This document shows, piece by piece, positions 9,491-18,302 of a stretch of 64,000 nucleotides of DNA. Under the pieces are notes generated by a model. That model searched no databases. It saw only the letters and a program-made list of their open reading frames with translations, and was not told the DNA's origin. A program made the translations under genes and the position numbers. Position 1 is the first letter of the stretch. Each line of letters opens with the position of its first letter. The stretch is from Luteolibacter flavescens (GTDB lineage: Bacteria > Verrucomicrobiota > Verrucomicrobiia > Verrucomicrobiales > Akkermansiaceae): the NCBI RefSeq assembly GCF_025950085.1, contig NZ_JAPDDS010000017.1, forward strand, positions 1 through 64,000, given 5' to 3'.

Positions 9491-10651
9491 ATGATCCCGC
9501 TCGCAGTTTCCAATGCTCCTCTGGCCGATGTCTTCTCGGGTTGGCTGTCTTATTCACTCGGCGGCACGCCTGCTTGGGCGTGGCTGGCATTGCCGGTGGT
9601 CGGCAGCTTGGCATGGCTGGCGGCTCGGTTGATCGGGTCGCTGGGGACTTCGCTGGCGAAGCAGCGCGAGGGTGCGGCGAAGAAATCAAAGCTGCGGAGT
9701 CTCGTGGGATTCGCCCGGAAGCCCGCCCAGTGGTGCGTGGGGACGGCGCTCTTTCATCTGGGGCGCAAGCCGCTTCCGCTGTCCGAGAGCCTCCAGGGAT
9801 TCCTCCACTATCTGGAACTCGCGGTGGGAACTGTGGCGCTGCTCTGGCTGCTGCTGAGGCTCACCGAGATGTCGTCAAATTTCCTCGGCAAGCAGCTCGA
9901 CAAGACCGGTCGTGCGCATGCGAAGGCGGCCATCCCTCTCATCCGGAGCGTGGTGAAGGGGGCGGTGATCATATTCGGCATCGTCTTCCTGCTGCAAAAT
10001 CTGGGCATCAATGTGGGCGCGATTTTGGCCGGGCTCGGCATCGGCGGCCTCGCGCTCGCCCTCGCGGGCAAACGGACGGTGGAGGATCTCTTCGCCGGGG
10101 TGACGCTGGTGGTGGACCAGCCGGCGCGGGTGGGCGATTTCTGCAAATTCGGGAGCAATTCCGGCACCATCGAGGACATCGGCATCCGCTCCACGCGTGT
10201 CCGCACGGCGGACCGCACGCTGGTCACCATCCCGAATGCAAAGCTCTGCGAGCTACCGATCGAGAACGTGGCGATGCGCGACCGCATCCTGCTGAAAACC
10301 GTCATCGCGCTAAGCTACGATACCAATCCCGCGCAGATGAGGAGCATCCTGGCGAGCATCACTTCATTGCTGGCTGAGCGAAAGGAGATCGCGCCCGGAA
10401 ACCGTGTCCGCTTCATCGAATTCACCGAGTCGGCGCTGAACCTGGAAGTCTTCGCCTACGTGGTGACCCGGGATTTCAATGAGTTCCTGAAGGTGCGCGA
10501 GGAGATCTATCTGGGCATCATGGACATCGTGGCCGGATCGGGCTCCGGCTTCGCCTCTCCCACTCCGCCGGTGGTGCTGCGCGAGGGCGAAACCCTCACT
10601 GTCGGAGAAGGCCGGCCTGCCACGGAATCGAAGGCCCCGGAGCAGGGGTGA
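9491..10651 (+). CDS. MscS-family mechanosensitive ion channel
   Basis: A 386-residue small-conductance mechanosensitive channel that releases solutes during hypo-osmotic shock. Several N-terminal transmembrane segments lead to the pore helix region GAILAGLGIGGLALALAGKRTVEDLFAG, listed here as GAILAGLGIGGLAL followed by ALAGKRTVEDLFAG, which matches MscS TM3. The cytoplasmic beta domain follows with GTIEDIGIRSTRVRT and LVTIPNAKL. The ATG at 9491 follows the last plausible upstream start and begins a normal membrane N-terminus; the frame itself opens at 9434. Paralogues in this family differ in gating, so the exact tension response cannot be told. Confidence 0.93.
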   Translation: MIPLAVSNAPLADVFSGWLSYSLGGTPAWAWLALPVVGSLAWLAARLIGSLGTSLAKQREGAAKKSKLRSLVGFARKPAQWCVGTALFHLGRKPLPLSESLQGFLHYLELAVGTVALLWLLLRLTEMSSNFLGKQLDKTGRAHAKAAIPLIRSVVKGAVIIFGIVFLLQNLGINVGAILAGLGIGGLALALAGKRTVEDLFAGVTLVVDQPARVGDFCKFGSNSGTIEDIGIRSTRVRTADRTLVTIPNAKLCELPIENVAMRDRILLKTVIALSYDTNPAQMRSILASITSLLAERKEIAPGNRVRFIEFTESALNLEVFAYVVTRDFNEFLKVREEIYLGIMDIVAGSGSGFASPTPPVVLREGETLTVGEGRPATESKAPEQG

Positions 10652-10655
10652 CCCA

Positions 10656-11810
10656 TCACTTCCCCGCCGCCTGCGGATCGAGCACCCAGCCTTCCGCCTC
10701 GACGCTGTCGATGATGACCTGATCAGCGCGGGCAGCACCCGGAGGGTATTTCACCTTCAGGGCCAAGCGTGTGACCGCCCCCACATCGACGGGGCGGAGC
10801 TGCTGATCCAGCGCACCACCCCGCTGGACATAGCCATAGAGGGAACTCATGCCATCCAGCGAAGCGAGGCGATAGGAGGACCACTCGCGCTCGTCAGCGA
10901 AGTCAAAGTTATAGTAATCGACCGCAGTGAGTTGCACGCGAAAGAGCACGGGCGCGGTCGGCTTCTTCTCCCGGATCTCGTCCCAAGTCATCTCCGACCA
11001 AGCGGCCCAACTGTCCCAATCGACCTTCAAGCGGCCATCCCGGCGGACGAGCGCGATTTCGCGGAGACTTGCATCGGCGACGGAAACGGCGACGACGGAA
11101 ACAGCACCCTCACCGCTACCCGTGGTGATCGGAGTGCTGGCGAAAGAGGAGAAGCCGGGCTTCTCGTAGCCTTCGCCCGAGAGCCACGCGTCCCATTTGG
11201 CGCGGGTCTTCTCGGGATCGAGGACATGCTCCAGGGCCGCTTCCTGGGTGGGCGCATCGAGGAATGCCTTCGCGACGGTCTCAATCTCGACGAGCAACGT
11301 CGGGGCGGACTCCGCGCTGGTGCCGCTGTCCTTTGGCTTGGTGGTCGCTTGTTCGTCCTGGACAGGGGCCTGAGCAGGCATGCCCGCCACCGGTGCGGGT
11401 GCTTTTTCCTGCGGCATCATCCACCAGGCAAAGACGCCCACCAGGACCACGCCCACCACGCCGAGGATGGCGATGAAATTCCGGTCACTGCGGGCGGCAG
11501 CCTGCGCTTCATCAGCCTCCGTATCATCCTCGTATTCCTCCACCAGATCCTCTTCGGGCTCCTCCGGTGCAGGCTCGGCGATAGGGGCGACGAGCGGCGG
11601 CAGCTCATCGTCCGGACCGGGCAGGCGCAGCATGATGCGGCAGGCCGGGCAAACGACGCCCACGCCATCGTGATCCTGTGGCACCCGGAAGACGCAGCGG
11701 CATCCCGGGCACACGAAGCTATTCCACCGTCTTCTGGCAGTGATCACCGTCTCTGACACGCGGGGAAGCTGCGGGCTACGCGGCGGCGGTGCAAGGGTTT
11801 CATCCGGCAC
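10656..11810 (-). CDS. Zinc-ribbon, single-pass membrane protein of unknown function
   Basis: This 384-residue protein begins with a CPGC...CPAC zinc ribbon (residues about 34-57), then an acidic low-complexity linker, one transmembrane helix (FIAILGVVGVVLVGVFAWW) and a Pro/Ala-rich linker. The outer domain of roughly 200 residues has the size and pattern of an NTF2-like or similar fold. The zinc ribbon should face the cytoplasm. It starts 13 bases after the stop of the penicillin-binding protein on the same strand, so both are probably co-transcribed and it may have a cell-envelope role. Function unknown. Confidence 0.78.
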   Translation of the reverse strand: MPDETLAPPPRSPQLPRVSETVITARRRWNSFVCPGCRCVFRVPQDHDGVGVVCPACRIMLRLPGPDDELPPLVAPIAEPAPEEPEEDLVEEYEDDTEADEAQAAARSDRNFIAILGVVGVVLVGVFAWWMMPQEKAPAPVAGMPAQAPVQDEQATTKPKDSGTSAESAPTLLVEIETVAKAFLDAPTQEAALEHVLDPEKTRAKWDAWLSGEGYEKPGFSSFASTPITTGSGEGAVSVVAVSVADASLREIALVRRDGRLKVDWDSWAAWSEMTWDEIREKKPTAPVLFRVQLTAVDYYNFDFADEREWSSYRLASLDGMSSLYGYVQRGGALDQQLRPVDVGAVTRLALKVKYPPGAARADQVIIDSVEAEGWVLDPQAAGK

Positions 11811-11823
11811 ACGGGCGGAGATA

Positions 11824-14247
11824 TCATTCCGACTCGATGTCCAGGCGCTCCGGCCATGGCAGCTTCATGCGGGCTTCCCCGTCGCCGAGGTCGAAGCTGT
11901 CGAGCACGTTGGTGCGGTTGCGCGGAGAGTGCTCCACCGAGCGATCCACCACGAGCTGCTCGGTGTAGTATGGATCGTCGCCCAACAATACCGGATCCTT
12001 TGACCGCACCGGCGTGGTATCGATCACCGCGGTCATGATTAGCGTGGAGGAATCGGAGGGAGCCGCCGCGGTGGCTCCGGAGTGAAGAGGGCAGAATGGA
12101 AGGTTTTCGCTGCCCTTCCTGAAGAACTCCTGGATCTTCGCGGGTCCGGTGAGCGTGGCACCGGTCACGGGATCGGTGATGGTGTCGTAGCAATAGGGCG
12201 TGGCGCGCTGGCCGGAGACGCGGCAGATCTCCGCCTGCACCACGGACTCCGGCTGCGAGATGATCTTCCCTCCAAAGGAAGCCGCGGCGGTATTCATCGC
12301 GTCCTCCCACACCGGCATCGCGAGGTCCTTTGAGAAAGCACCCTCGTAGATCGACTTGCCAGGCTGGAGGAAGCCGACCCAGACGCCACAGGAGACGCGG
12401 CCATTGTAGCCGAGGAACCAATTGTCGGAGAAATCATGCGTGGTGCCCGTCTTGCCCGCGCCGGTGAAGGGCTTCTCGACCATGCGTTCGGCGAGCCCGG
12501 CCACGTTCCCCCGCTCCATCGCGCCGCGCATCATGCTGTGCACGATGAAGGCGGTGGCGTCGTCGGTCGCCTGCAGGCGGGTCGGCGTGAGGATCGCCCG
12601 CTGGTAAACGGTCCGACTGGCCGAATTGTCGATACGATCGACAATGGTGAGCTGGGTCGGAGCGGTCGCTCCGCCACGGGCAAAGGCCGAGATGCCACGC
12701 ACGGCGTCCTTCAGCGAGGCAGCCTCCCAGCCCACGGCGAGGCGCGGCAGGAGCTCGGCGTCCTTCATCGGCAGGCCGAATTTCTCGGCGGTCTTGCGAA
12801 CGTTTTCCAAGCCGGCCATGCCAGCATAGCGGACCGAGGCGGCGATCTTCGAGGCTTCGAGGGCACGGCGCACGGTGATCTTGCCCTCATACACGGGCTT
12901 CGCGGTCTCCATGCCCCACTCGCCGAGGATACCCTCGCGACCGCCGACCATCACGGAGCGGTTGTCCATCGGCTCGTCCTCCACGATCGAGGCCGGGCCC
13001 ATCCCTTGCTCCAGCCCGGCGGCGTAGAGGAAGGGCAGGAAAGCGGTGCCAAGCGGGCGACGGCCCAGCTCGATCACGTCGTAGGGTGCTTCCTCATAGC
13101 TGCGGCCGCCCACGTGGGCGAGCACCTCGCCAGTCTGGTGGTCGATCATCAGGCCGGCGCCCTGCAGATACTCGGGGGCCACACCGGAGGATTTCTTGTA
13201 CTGCGAGCGCTTCTGGTTCGCATAGCCGGGGCGCTTTTCCGCGGCTTCCAGGCTGCGTTGCAGGCTCGCCTCGAGCGCGCGCTGCACGTCGCCATCGATG
13301 GACGTGTGAATGCGGAAGCCACCGGCGGCCAAGGCGTCCTCGCCCATGACGCGGCGGATCTCGTCTGCCACCCGCTCGTAGAGGTGCGTCGTGCCGCGCT
13401 GCAGCGGCTTCGGATTCAGCTTCAGCGGGGTGACTCGGAGCTTGGCGACCTCGCTGCTGCGCACGGCACCAAGATCCACCATGCGGCCCAGCACGAGGTT
13501 CCGCGAAGTCTGGTTCGCCGCCGGATTGTTCAGTGGGGAGAGATTGCTCGGGTTCTTGATACAGCCGACGATCGCAGCGCTCTCCAGCGCATCCAGATCC
13601 TTCGGTTCCTTGCCGAAGTAGCCGAGCGATGCCGAGCGGATGCCGTAGTAGCCGCTGCCGAAATAGATGCGGTTCAGGTAGAATTCCAGGATCTCCTTCT
13701 TCGAGTAGCGCTTCTCGATCCGCTGGGCGAGGAAGGCCTCCACCAGCTTCCGCTCCATCCCGCTCTCTCCGCGCGCCTTCTTCTCCGCCTCCAGGTCGTA
13801 GGCATTCCTCGCCAACTGCTGGGTGATGGTGCTCGCACCCTGGGTCGTCTCGCCTGCCTTGTAATTCAGCCACACGGCGCGGACGATGCCGATGTAGTCC
13901 ACGCCATCGTGCGTTTCGAAACGCTGGTCCTCACCGGCCCTCAGGGCATCGATGAAGATCTGCGGGACCTGCGCGATGGGGATCACGCTGCGGTTCTGGA
14001 CGAAGACGCGACCGATCTCCTTGCCATTCCGGTCGAGGATCAGGCTCGGGATTTCCAGGTCATTGATGCGGGCCAGATCGTAGGTATCCGCGCGCTCCCG
14101 GTAGGGCCGCGTGTAGCGCTCCGCAGCCACCAGACCGATGCCACCGATCAGCAGACCGAAGAGAAGGAAGGAGAACCAGAAGCGTTTCTTCTTGTAGAAG
14201 CGCCGCTTCTTGGGCTTCGTCCGCGTGTTTTTTTCGCTGGTGGCCAT
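11824..14247 (-). CDS. Class A penicillin-binding protein (PBP1A-like) with degenerate transpeptidase motifs
   Basis: An 807-residue bifunctional-type peptidoglycan synthase. A basic N-terminus and one membrane anchor (FSFLLFGLLIGGIGLVAA) lead to a glycosyltransferase 51 domain with AGEDQRFETHDGVD (catalytic Glu106), GASTITQQLARNAY and EFYLNRIYFG. The transpeptidase domain follows. Where family members have the SxxK nucleophile (GSxFKPF), this protein reads GTAFLPF (Thr401, Leu404). The SxN motif reads SKI (466-468), while KTGTT (599-603) is intact. Glycan polymerisation should therefore work, but peptide cross-linking by the usual mechanism looks lost. The ATG at 14247 gives the expected cytoplasmic-basic N-terminus; the frame extends to 14394. 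Confidence 0.92.
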   Translation of the reverse strand: MATSEKNTRTKPKKRRFYKKKRFWFSFLLFGLLIGGIGLVAAERYTRPYRERADTYDLARINDLEIPSLILDRNGKEIGRVFVQNRSVIPIAQVPQIFIDALRAGEDQRFETHDGVDYIGIVRAVWLNYKAGETTQGASTITQQLARNAYDLEAEKKARGESGMERKLVEAFLAQRIEKRYSKKEILEFYLNRIYFGSGYYGIRSASLGYFGKEPKDLDALESAAIVGCIKNPSNLSPLNNPAANQTSRNLVLGRMVDLGAVRSSEVAKLRVTPLKLNPKPLQRGTTHLYERVADEIRRVMGEDALAAGGFRIHTSIDGDVQRALEASLQRSLEAAEKRPGYANQKRSQYKKSSGVAPEYLQGAGLMIDHQTGEVLAHVGGRSYEEAPYDVIELGRRPLGTAFLPFLYAAGLEQGMGPASIVEDEPMDNRSVMVGGREGILGEWGMETAKPVYEGKITVRRALEASKIAASVRYAGMAGLENVRKTAEKFGLPMKDAELLPRLAVGWEAASLKDAVRGISAFARGGATAPTQLTIVDRIDNSASRTVYQRAILTPTRLQATDDATAFIVHSMMRGAMERGNVAGLAERMVEKPFTGAGKTGTTHDFSDNWFLGYNGRVSCGVWVGFLQPGKSIYEGAFSKDLAMPVWEDAMNTAAASFGGKIISQPESVVQAEICRVSGQRATPYCYDTITDPVTGATLTGPAKIQEFFRKGSENLPFCPLHSGATAAAPSDSSTLIMTAVIDTTPVRSKDPVLLGDDPYYTEQLVVDRSVEHSPRNRTNVLDSFDLGDGEARMKLPWPERLDIESE

Positions 14248-15373
14248 GCAGGAATCCGATCGTGACTTGGCCCGGAGTTCCCCCGGTGCCCCATCCGCAT
14301 ACTCTCCGGAATGCGATCGCGCAACACCGGGCTTGGCGGACAGGCTGCGGGAAAAGATACGCGCATCCGGCCCGATTTCCTTTCCGGAATTCATGGCCGC
14401 CGCCCTCTACGACCCCGCGGAGGGCTACTACGGCCGCCCCGCCGGTCAGGTGGGGAAGGCGGGAGACTTCATCACGAGCGTGAGCGTCGGCCCGCTTTTC
14501 GGGCGCCTGCTGGCCCGGCACATTGCCTCGTGGCACCAGCAGGCCGGGTCTCCGGAGCGCTGGCGGATCATCGAAACGGGGGCGAATGACAGTTCGCTGG
14601 CCGGGGACATCATCTCGACTCTGGAGCGACTTTCCGCGGATGCCGGGCTGGAATACGCGATCATCGAACCGCTGCCCCGCCTCGCGCAAGATCAGCGCAA
14701 GCGACTGCCGGGCGTGGCCATCGTGGAAAGTGCCGAGGCCTTCGCGGGCGATCCATTGCCGTCGTTTGTCTTTGGAAACGAGGTGATCGACGCGCTGCCC
14801 TTCCACGTCATCGAGTCCGATGGCATCGCATGGATCGAGCAGGGTGTGACAGTGGATGATGCCGGAGCCTTCGCCTGGCATCCGCTCGGACCCGCCGCGG
14901 CGGAGGTGGTGGGAAACCTGCCGGTGATGCCCGCCGGGTATCGCACCGAGATCCGCTGCGGCGTCCGGGATTTCCTCCGGCCTCTCGCTGCTGCCATGGC
15001 GGGCGGGCGCATGCTGTGGATCGACTACGGCTTCCCGCAAGACGACTACTATCATGAGGCGCGGACCACCGGGACCCTGAGGACCTTTTCCCGGCACCGC
15101 GCGGGCGAGGACCCGCTCGACTCGCCCGGCGAGATCGACATCACCGCCCACGTCGATTTCACCGCCCTCGCCCGGGACCTGGATGCCACGGGCGGCCAGG
15201 TCGTGAGATTCGAGCCACAGGGCAGCTTCCTCACCCGCGTCGCCAGCCCGTGGCTGCTGGAAATGGAAGGCCGCACGGACGACACCACGAAGAAGGAACT
15301 CCGCGCCTTCCAGACCCTCACGCACCCCGGACACCTCGGTTCGCGGTTTCATGTGATGGAGGCGGCATTTTGA
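14246..15373 (+). CDS. MidA/NDUFAF7-like SAM-dependent methyltransferase (DUF185 family)
   Basis: A 375-residue protein of the MidA/NDUFAF7 family; the mitochondrial member methylates an arginine of a complex I subunit. The typical opening is clear (GPISFPEFMAAALYDPAEGYY), followed by GDFITSVSVGPLFGRLLA, IIETGANDSSLAGDI in the SAM-binding region and FGNEVIDALPFHVI. The ATG at 14246 overlaps, in opposite orientation, the start codon of the penicillin-binding protein (shared CATG). A later TTG start inside the first 35 codons is possible, since the family homology begins near residue 31. The bacterial substrate is unknown. Confidence 0.88.
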   Translation: MQESDRDLARSSPGAPSAYSPECDRATPGLADRLREKIRASGPISFPEFMAAALYDPAEGYYGRPAGQVGKAGDFITSVSVGPLFGRLLARHIASWHQQAGSPERWRIIETGANDSSLAGDIISTLERLSADAGLEYAIIEPLPRLAQDQRKRLPGVAIVESAEAFAGDPLPSFVFGNEVIDALPFHVIESDGIAWIEQGVTVDDAGAFAWHPLGPAAAEVVGNLPVMPAGYRTEIRCGVRDFLRPLAAAMAGGRMLWIDYGFPQDDYYHEARTTGTLRTFSRHRAGEDPLDSPGEIDITAHVDFTALARDLDATGGQVVRFEPQGSFLTRVASPWLLEMEGRTDDTTKKELRAFQTLTHPGHLGSRFHVMEAAF

Positions 15374-15475
15374 GGGGGGGCTTCGGGGTGGCGTGACGGC
15401 TTCACTGTCCTTCCTGCGGGGCAAAAAGCTTTCACCGCTTGCCATCCGCGGTCGATGCGCTAAACCCGCGCCGGG

Positions 15476-15670
15476 ATGAAACCGACCACGCTTTTCGCCG
15501 CCGCTGCCGCCGGGCTGTTCCTCTTTGCGACCTCCTGCGAGCGCCACGAGTGGGAAGAAACCCGCAAGCTCCACGAGAAGCACGGCCACGCCTCCCATGG
15601 TGAAGGCCATGACGACCACGGTCACGGCCACGAAGGGGAAAAGCACGGCGAAGAGAAGGCTGCTCACTGA
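15476..15670 (+). CDS. Small histidine-rich lipoprotein
   Basis: A 64-residue precursor with a lipoprotein signal peptide (hydrophobic AAAAAGLFLFATSC, lipobox FATSC) and a mature part of about 45 residues dominated by His, Glu, Asp, Gly and Lys (for example HGEGHDDHGHGHEGEKHGE). Such His/Asp/Glu tails usually bind Zn, Cu or Ni ions at the membrane surface. It follows the MidA-like gene after about 100 bases. Metal binding is inferred from composition only; no transporter or metalloregulator lies next to it. Confidence 0.8.
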   Translation: MKPTTLFAAAAAGLFLFATSCERHEWEETRKLHEKHGHASHGEGHDDHGHGHEGEKHGEEKAAH

Positions 15671-15704
15671 GCCGGGCCTCCGCGCCCGCGCCCAGGCGCT
15701 CATC

Positions 15705-16322
15705 TCATTCGCGCACCCGCCGGTAGCTCAGGAAGCACTCGCCGATTTCCGGACGAGGATCGAATTCCGTGAGTTCGAATTTTCGCGACCCCGGCAGGAA
15801 CCCTCCCGGCACCCCGCTGATCGTGGGAGCCTCACGTCCTCCGAAGAGCGTGTGACCGGCCCAGGTCAGGTGAACCTCTTCCACCGCATCCAGCGCCAGC
15901 AGCTCGAAAGCCAGCGATCCTCCGCCCTCGCAGTGGAGATGGCGCACGCCGAGCCTCGAGAGTTCTTCCAAGAAGTCCGCCAAGCTCCCGCGATGCAGGG
16001 TCGCCCCGGCGATCTCAATCCCCTGCCCCTCCGTCGCCAGCAGATGGATCGGCCCGCCCGGGGTGTGAAATAGCGGATGCCCGGGATCGAAATTCCCACT
16101 CCGCGAAACGACGCAGCGCAACGGATCCTGCGGGGACTTCATCGTCATGCGGTCCGCCTCCAGAGTCCCTCGCCCGACCATCAGGGCGTCCGCGTTTTTC
16201 CGCAGCTCCAACAGCCGCGCATGATCCTCCCGCGACGTCCACCCGGACGGGCGCTTGGCCACGGACGAGATCTTGCCGTCGGCGGAGAGGGCGAAATTGA
16301 GGCTGATGGTGGGAAGGTTCAT
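15705..16322 (-). CDS. RibD C-terminal-like reductase
   Basis: A 205-residue protein of the dihydrofolate-reductase-like fold found in the C-terminal half of RibD, which uses NADPH to reduce a pyrimidine ribosyl intermediate in riboflavin synthesis. Signs are the opening PTISLNFALSADGKIS, the region ADALMVGRGTLEADRM and the later LHCEGGGSLAFELL, which match the family's substrate and NADPH segments. No deaminase domain is present, so it is a stand-alone reductase. It may act in riboflavin synthesis or on another pterin or pyrimidine; its position does not decide this. Confidence 0.85.
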   Translation of the reverse strand: MNLPTISLNFALSADGKISSVAKRPSGWTSREDHARLLELRKNADALMVGRGTLEADRMTMKSPQDPLRCVVSRSGNFDPGHPLFHTPGGPIHLLATEGQGIEIAGATLHRGSLADFLEELSRLGVRHLHCEGGGSLAFELLALDAVEEVHLTWAGHTLFGGREAPTISGVPGGFLPGSRKFELTEFDPRPEIGECFLSYRRVRE

Positions 16323-16389
16323 CTCGGACCGGCCCCTCCATCCGACCCCACGGAGCCGCGCATGCGCAAGTCCTGATCGATTCTGAGGG

Positions 16390-16410
16390 GTGTCGACGTT
16401 CCGTCGACAC
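16390..16410. repeat. Intergenic 21-base hairpin (9-3-9), type GTGTCGACG
   Basis: Arms GTGTCGACG and CGTCGACAC surround a TTC loop. It shares its ACG-TTC-CGT centre with the hairpin at 47800-47820, and a related arm recurs at 48863-48883. No T-run follows, so it is not an ordinary terminator. Confidence 0.65.
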
Positions 16411-16533
16411 GGGTGAACGGAACATCCACCCTCCTCAGGGAGCTACGCCCGACATGCATCCGCTACCCGGCCCGGACCATGGCATGCGCTGGCAAGGCTT
16501 GCGGGGATGGCTGCGGCATGTATTTTCCGCGGC

Positions 16534-16905
16534 ATGAGCAAGCCTGCACCGACAATCACCGCCTATCTCAAGACCTTCTGCGGCTGGAGCGAGGGCGTCC
16601 GCGCGATCATGCGGAAGTACGATCTCCAGTTCGAAGAGAAGGACATCATCAAGAATCCGGCCTTCCGCTGGGAAATGGAGCAGCGCAGCGGCCAGTCGCT
16701 GTCGCCGTGCGTCGAGATCGATGGCACCATGCTTCCGGACATCTCCGGGGATGAGGTCGAGGCGTGGCTGATCGAAAACGGCTACCTTGAGAAGAGCGAG
16801 GAAGCCGCGGATGCGCCGACGAATTCCGCCTGCACCGACGAGCAGCACGAGGCGATGGCCCGTGGTGACTTCAAGCTGCCGGGGAAGATCAAGTTCCTGG
16901 GCTGA
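16534..16905 (+). CDS. Monothiol glutaredoxin-family protein
   Basis: A 123-residue thioredoxin-fold protein. TAYLKTFCGWSEGV carries a CxxS active site (CGWS), and QSLSPCVEIDG has the cis-proline of glutaredoxins followed by an extra Cys. C-terminal helix DEVEAWLIENG fits the family and is followed by a tail of about 40 residues. Monothiol CxxS members usually handle iron-sulfur clusters or glutathione adducts. The ATG at 16534 is preferred over 16507 because it starts just before the first beta strand. Confidence 0.85.
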   Translation: MSKPAPTITAYLKTFCGWSEGVRAIMRKYDLQFEEKDIIKNPAFRWEMEQRSGQSLSPCVEIDGTMLPDISGDEVEAWLIENGYLEKSEEAADAPTNSACTDEQHEAMARGDFKLPGKIKFLG

Positions 16906-16934
16906 TCGGAAGAAAAGTAGCGAAGGAGAAGTAG

Positions 16935-17034
16935 CAGAATGGCAGCGCCATTCTGGCGGGGCGAGCGTGGAGGAAGTTCGCCACGTCGCCTCGTGAGGCG
17001 GGCCGCACCCAGCCGGAGCGACGCAGTCGCTCCG
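16935..17034. repeat. Two intergenic 21-base hairpins (9-3-9)
   Basis: The first, 16935-16955, has arms CAGAATGGC and GCCATTCTG with loop AGC. The second, 17014-17034, has arms CGGAGCGAC and GTCGCTCCG with loop GCA. Both lie between the glutaredoxin and hydrolase genes, which converge here. GTAGC-like flanks resemble those of the repeat at 57.9-58.2 kb. Confidence 0.65.
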
Positions 17035-17087
17035 CTACGAAGCCTACGAAGCCGAATGCGGGCGCTTCGCTACGAGATCACGTTTCC

Positions 17088-18230
17088 TCAAGAGAAGAGC
17101 GCTTGGACCATGTCCACGCTCTTCCTCCCGGGGAGGACGCTGAGTTCCATCTGGTTCATGACGTAGGCGAAGCTGACGCCGCTGTCGGGATCGCCGAGGG
17201 CGTGGCTGCCGCCGGCACCGGGATGGCCAAAGGCCTCCAGCGACGGACCGTAGAGTTCGCGGACCTTTTTGCCGGACTCGTCCACGGGATCGAGCTGGCA
17301 GCCGCAGGAGAAGGCGGTGGGCTTCATCAGCACGCGATCCTCGCCGGAAATGCGCAGCGTGCCCAGCGCCTGGCGCACGCGGTCATTCAGCGGACTCTCG
17401 ATCGCCCCGATGGCGGCTTGGTAAAATTTCGCCAGCGCCGAGGCGGTGCCCACGCCACCCATCGCAGGCAGGCCGTAGGTCCATGCCTGCGGGTCATTCA
17501 CGTCCTGCACGGAGCGCAGCCCGGCGGGTGAGGCGAAGGAGCGCCGGGTCAGCGTGCCCTCGGTGTTGAACTCCTTGTAAAAGCCATCCTGCAGGTCCTC
17601 CGCGGCGGCCTTGCCCGGGTAGAGTCGGGCGACGCGCGGGTGCTCGCTTTCCGGCAGGCCGATCCAGAATTCCAAGCCGAGCGGTGCGGCGATCTCCTCG
17701 CGCCACACCTGACCGAGCGGCTTGCCCGTCAGGCGGCGCACCGGTTCCTCGACGAGCGATCCAAAGGTGCGCGGATGATAGCCATGGCCATCGCCCGGAC
17801 GCCACGCGGGGACTTGCGCCTCGAGGGCCGCGGCCACGGCGTCGTGATCCCAGATCATCGCGCGCTGATCGAGTGCGGACAGCCCGCATTGATGGGAAAG
17901 GAGGTGGGCAAAGGTCGCCTCCTCCACCGGGAAAGCCGGCCACACCTCTCGCACCAGCGTCTCCGGCCCGAGGCCCTTTGCGTCCAGAGCGAGCAATAGC
18001 GTCGCGGATGCAGGGCCCTTCGTCGCGGAATACACGGGGACCAGCGCCTTCTCGGTCCAAGGGCGGGTCTGCTCCTTCTCACACCAGCCTTCGCCGGTCG
18101 AAAGGACTTCCTCGCCGCGCCACCAGACGCTCACCGAGGCACCGATCTCACCCCGGCTGCGGAAGTTTTCCTCGAAGACGGACAGCAATTCACCGAGCGC
18201 GGACGGAGACACGCCGATGGGGTGAACCAT
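17088..18230 (-). CDS. Beta-lactamase-family serine hydrolase/esterase (class C fold)
   Basis: A 380-residue protein of the class C beta-lactamase/EstB esterase family. The SxxK nucleophile motif is SATK (Ser68, Lys71) within VPVYSATKGPASATLLL, the Tyr motif is GYHPRTFG (Tyr151), and the third motif is represented by FGHPGAGGS. No signal peptide is seen, so it is probably cytoplasmic and more likely an esterase or peptidase than a drug-resistance enzyme. The ATG at 18230 is preferred over 18320, because the upstream codons give no plausible fold or signal and run into the repeat region. Confidence 0.87.
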   Translation of the reverse strand: MVHPIGVSPSALGELLSVFEENFRSRGEIGASVSVWWRGEEVLSTGEGWCEKEQTRPWTEKALVPVYSATKGPASATLLLALDAKGLGPETLVREVWPAFPVEEATFAHLLSHQCGLSALDQRAMIWDHDAVAAALEAQVPAWRPGDGHGYHPRTFGSLVEEPVRRLTGKPLGQVWREEIAAPLGLEFWIGLPESEHPRVARLYPGKAAAEDLQDGFYKEFNTEGTLTRRSFASPAGLRSVQDVNDPQAWTYGLPAMGGVGTASALAKFYQAAIGAIESPLNDRVRQALGTLRISGEDRVLMKPTAFSCGCQLDPVDESGKKVRELYGPSLEAFGHPGAGGSHALGDPDSGVSFAYVMNQMELSVLPGRKSVDMVQALFS

Positions 18231-18302
18231 GGGACCCGGCTTGGCAAGCGAAGCGAGCGGGAGATCGCAGGCCTGAACGCACCGGAAATGCGGGCCGTTG
18301 CT

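Noticed and set aside
12436-14265. 609-codon frame antisense to the PBP gene
   Set aside because: It is opposite a gene with clear motifs and shows no fold or family pattern.
14060-15703. 547-codon minus frame across the methyltransferase and PBP 5' ends
   Set aside because: It is antisense to the MidA-like gene and crosses intergenic DNA; no recognisable motif.
17088-18230. Resistance-type beta-lactamase
   Set aside because: No signal peptide and EstB-like motif arrangement make an esterase or peptidase more likely.
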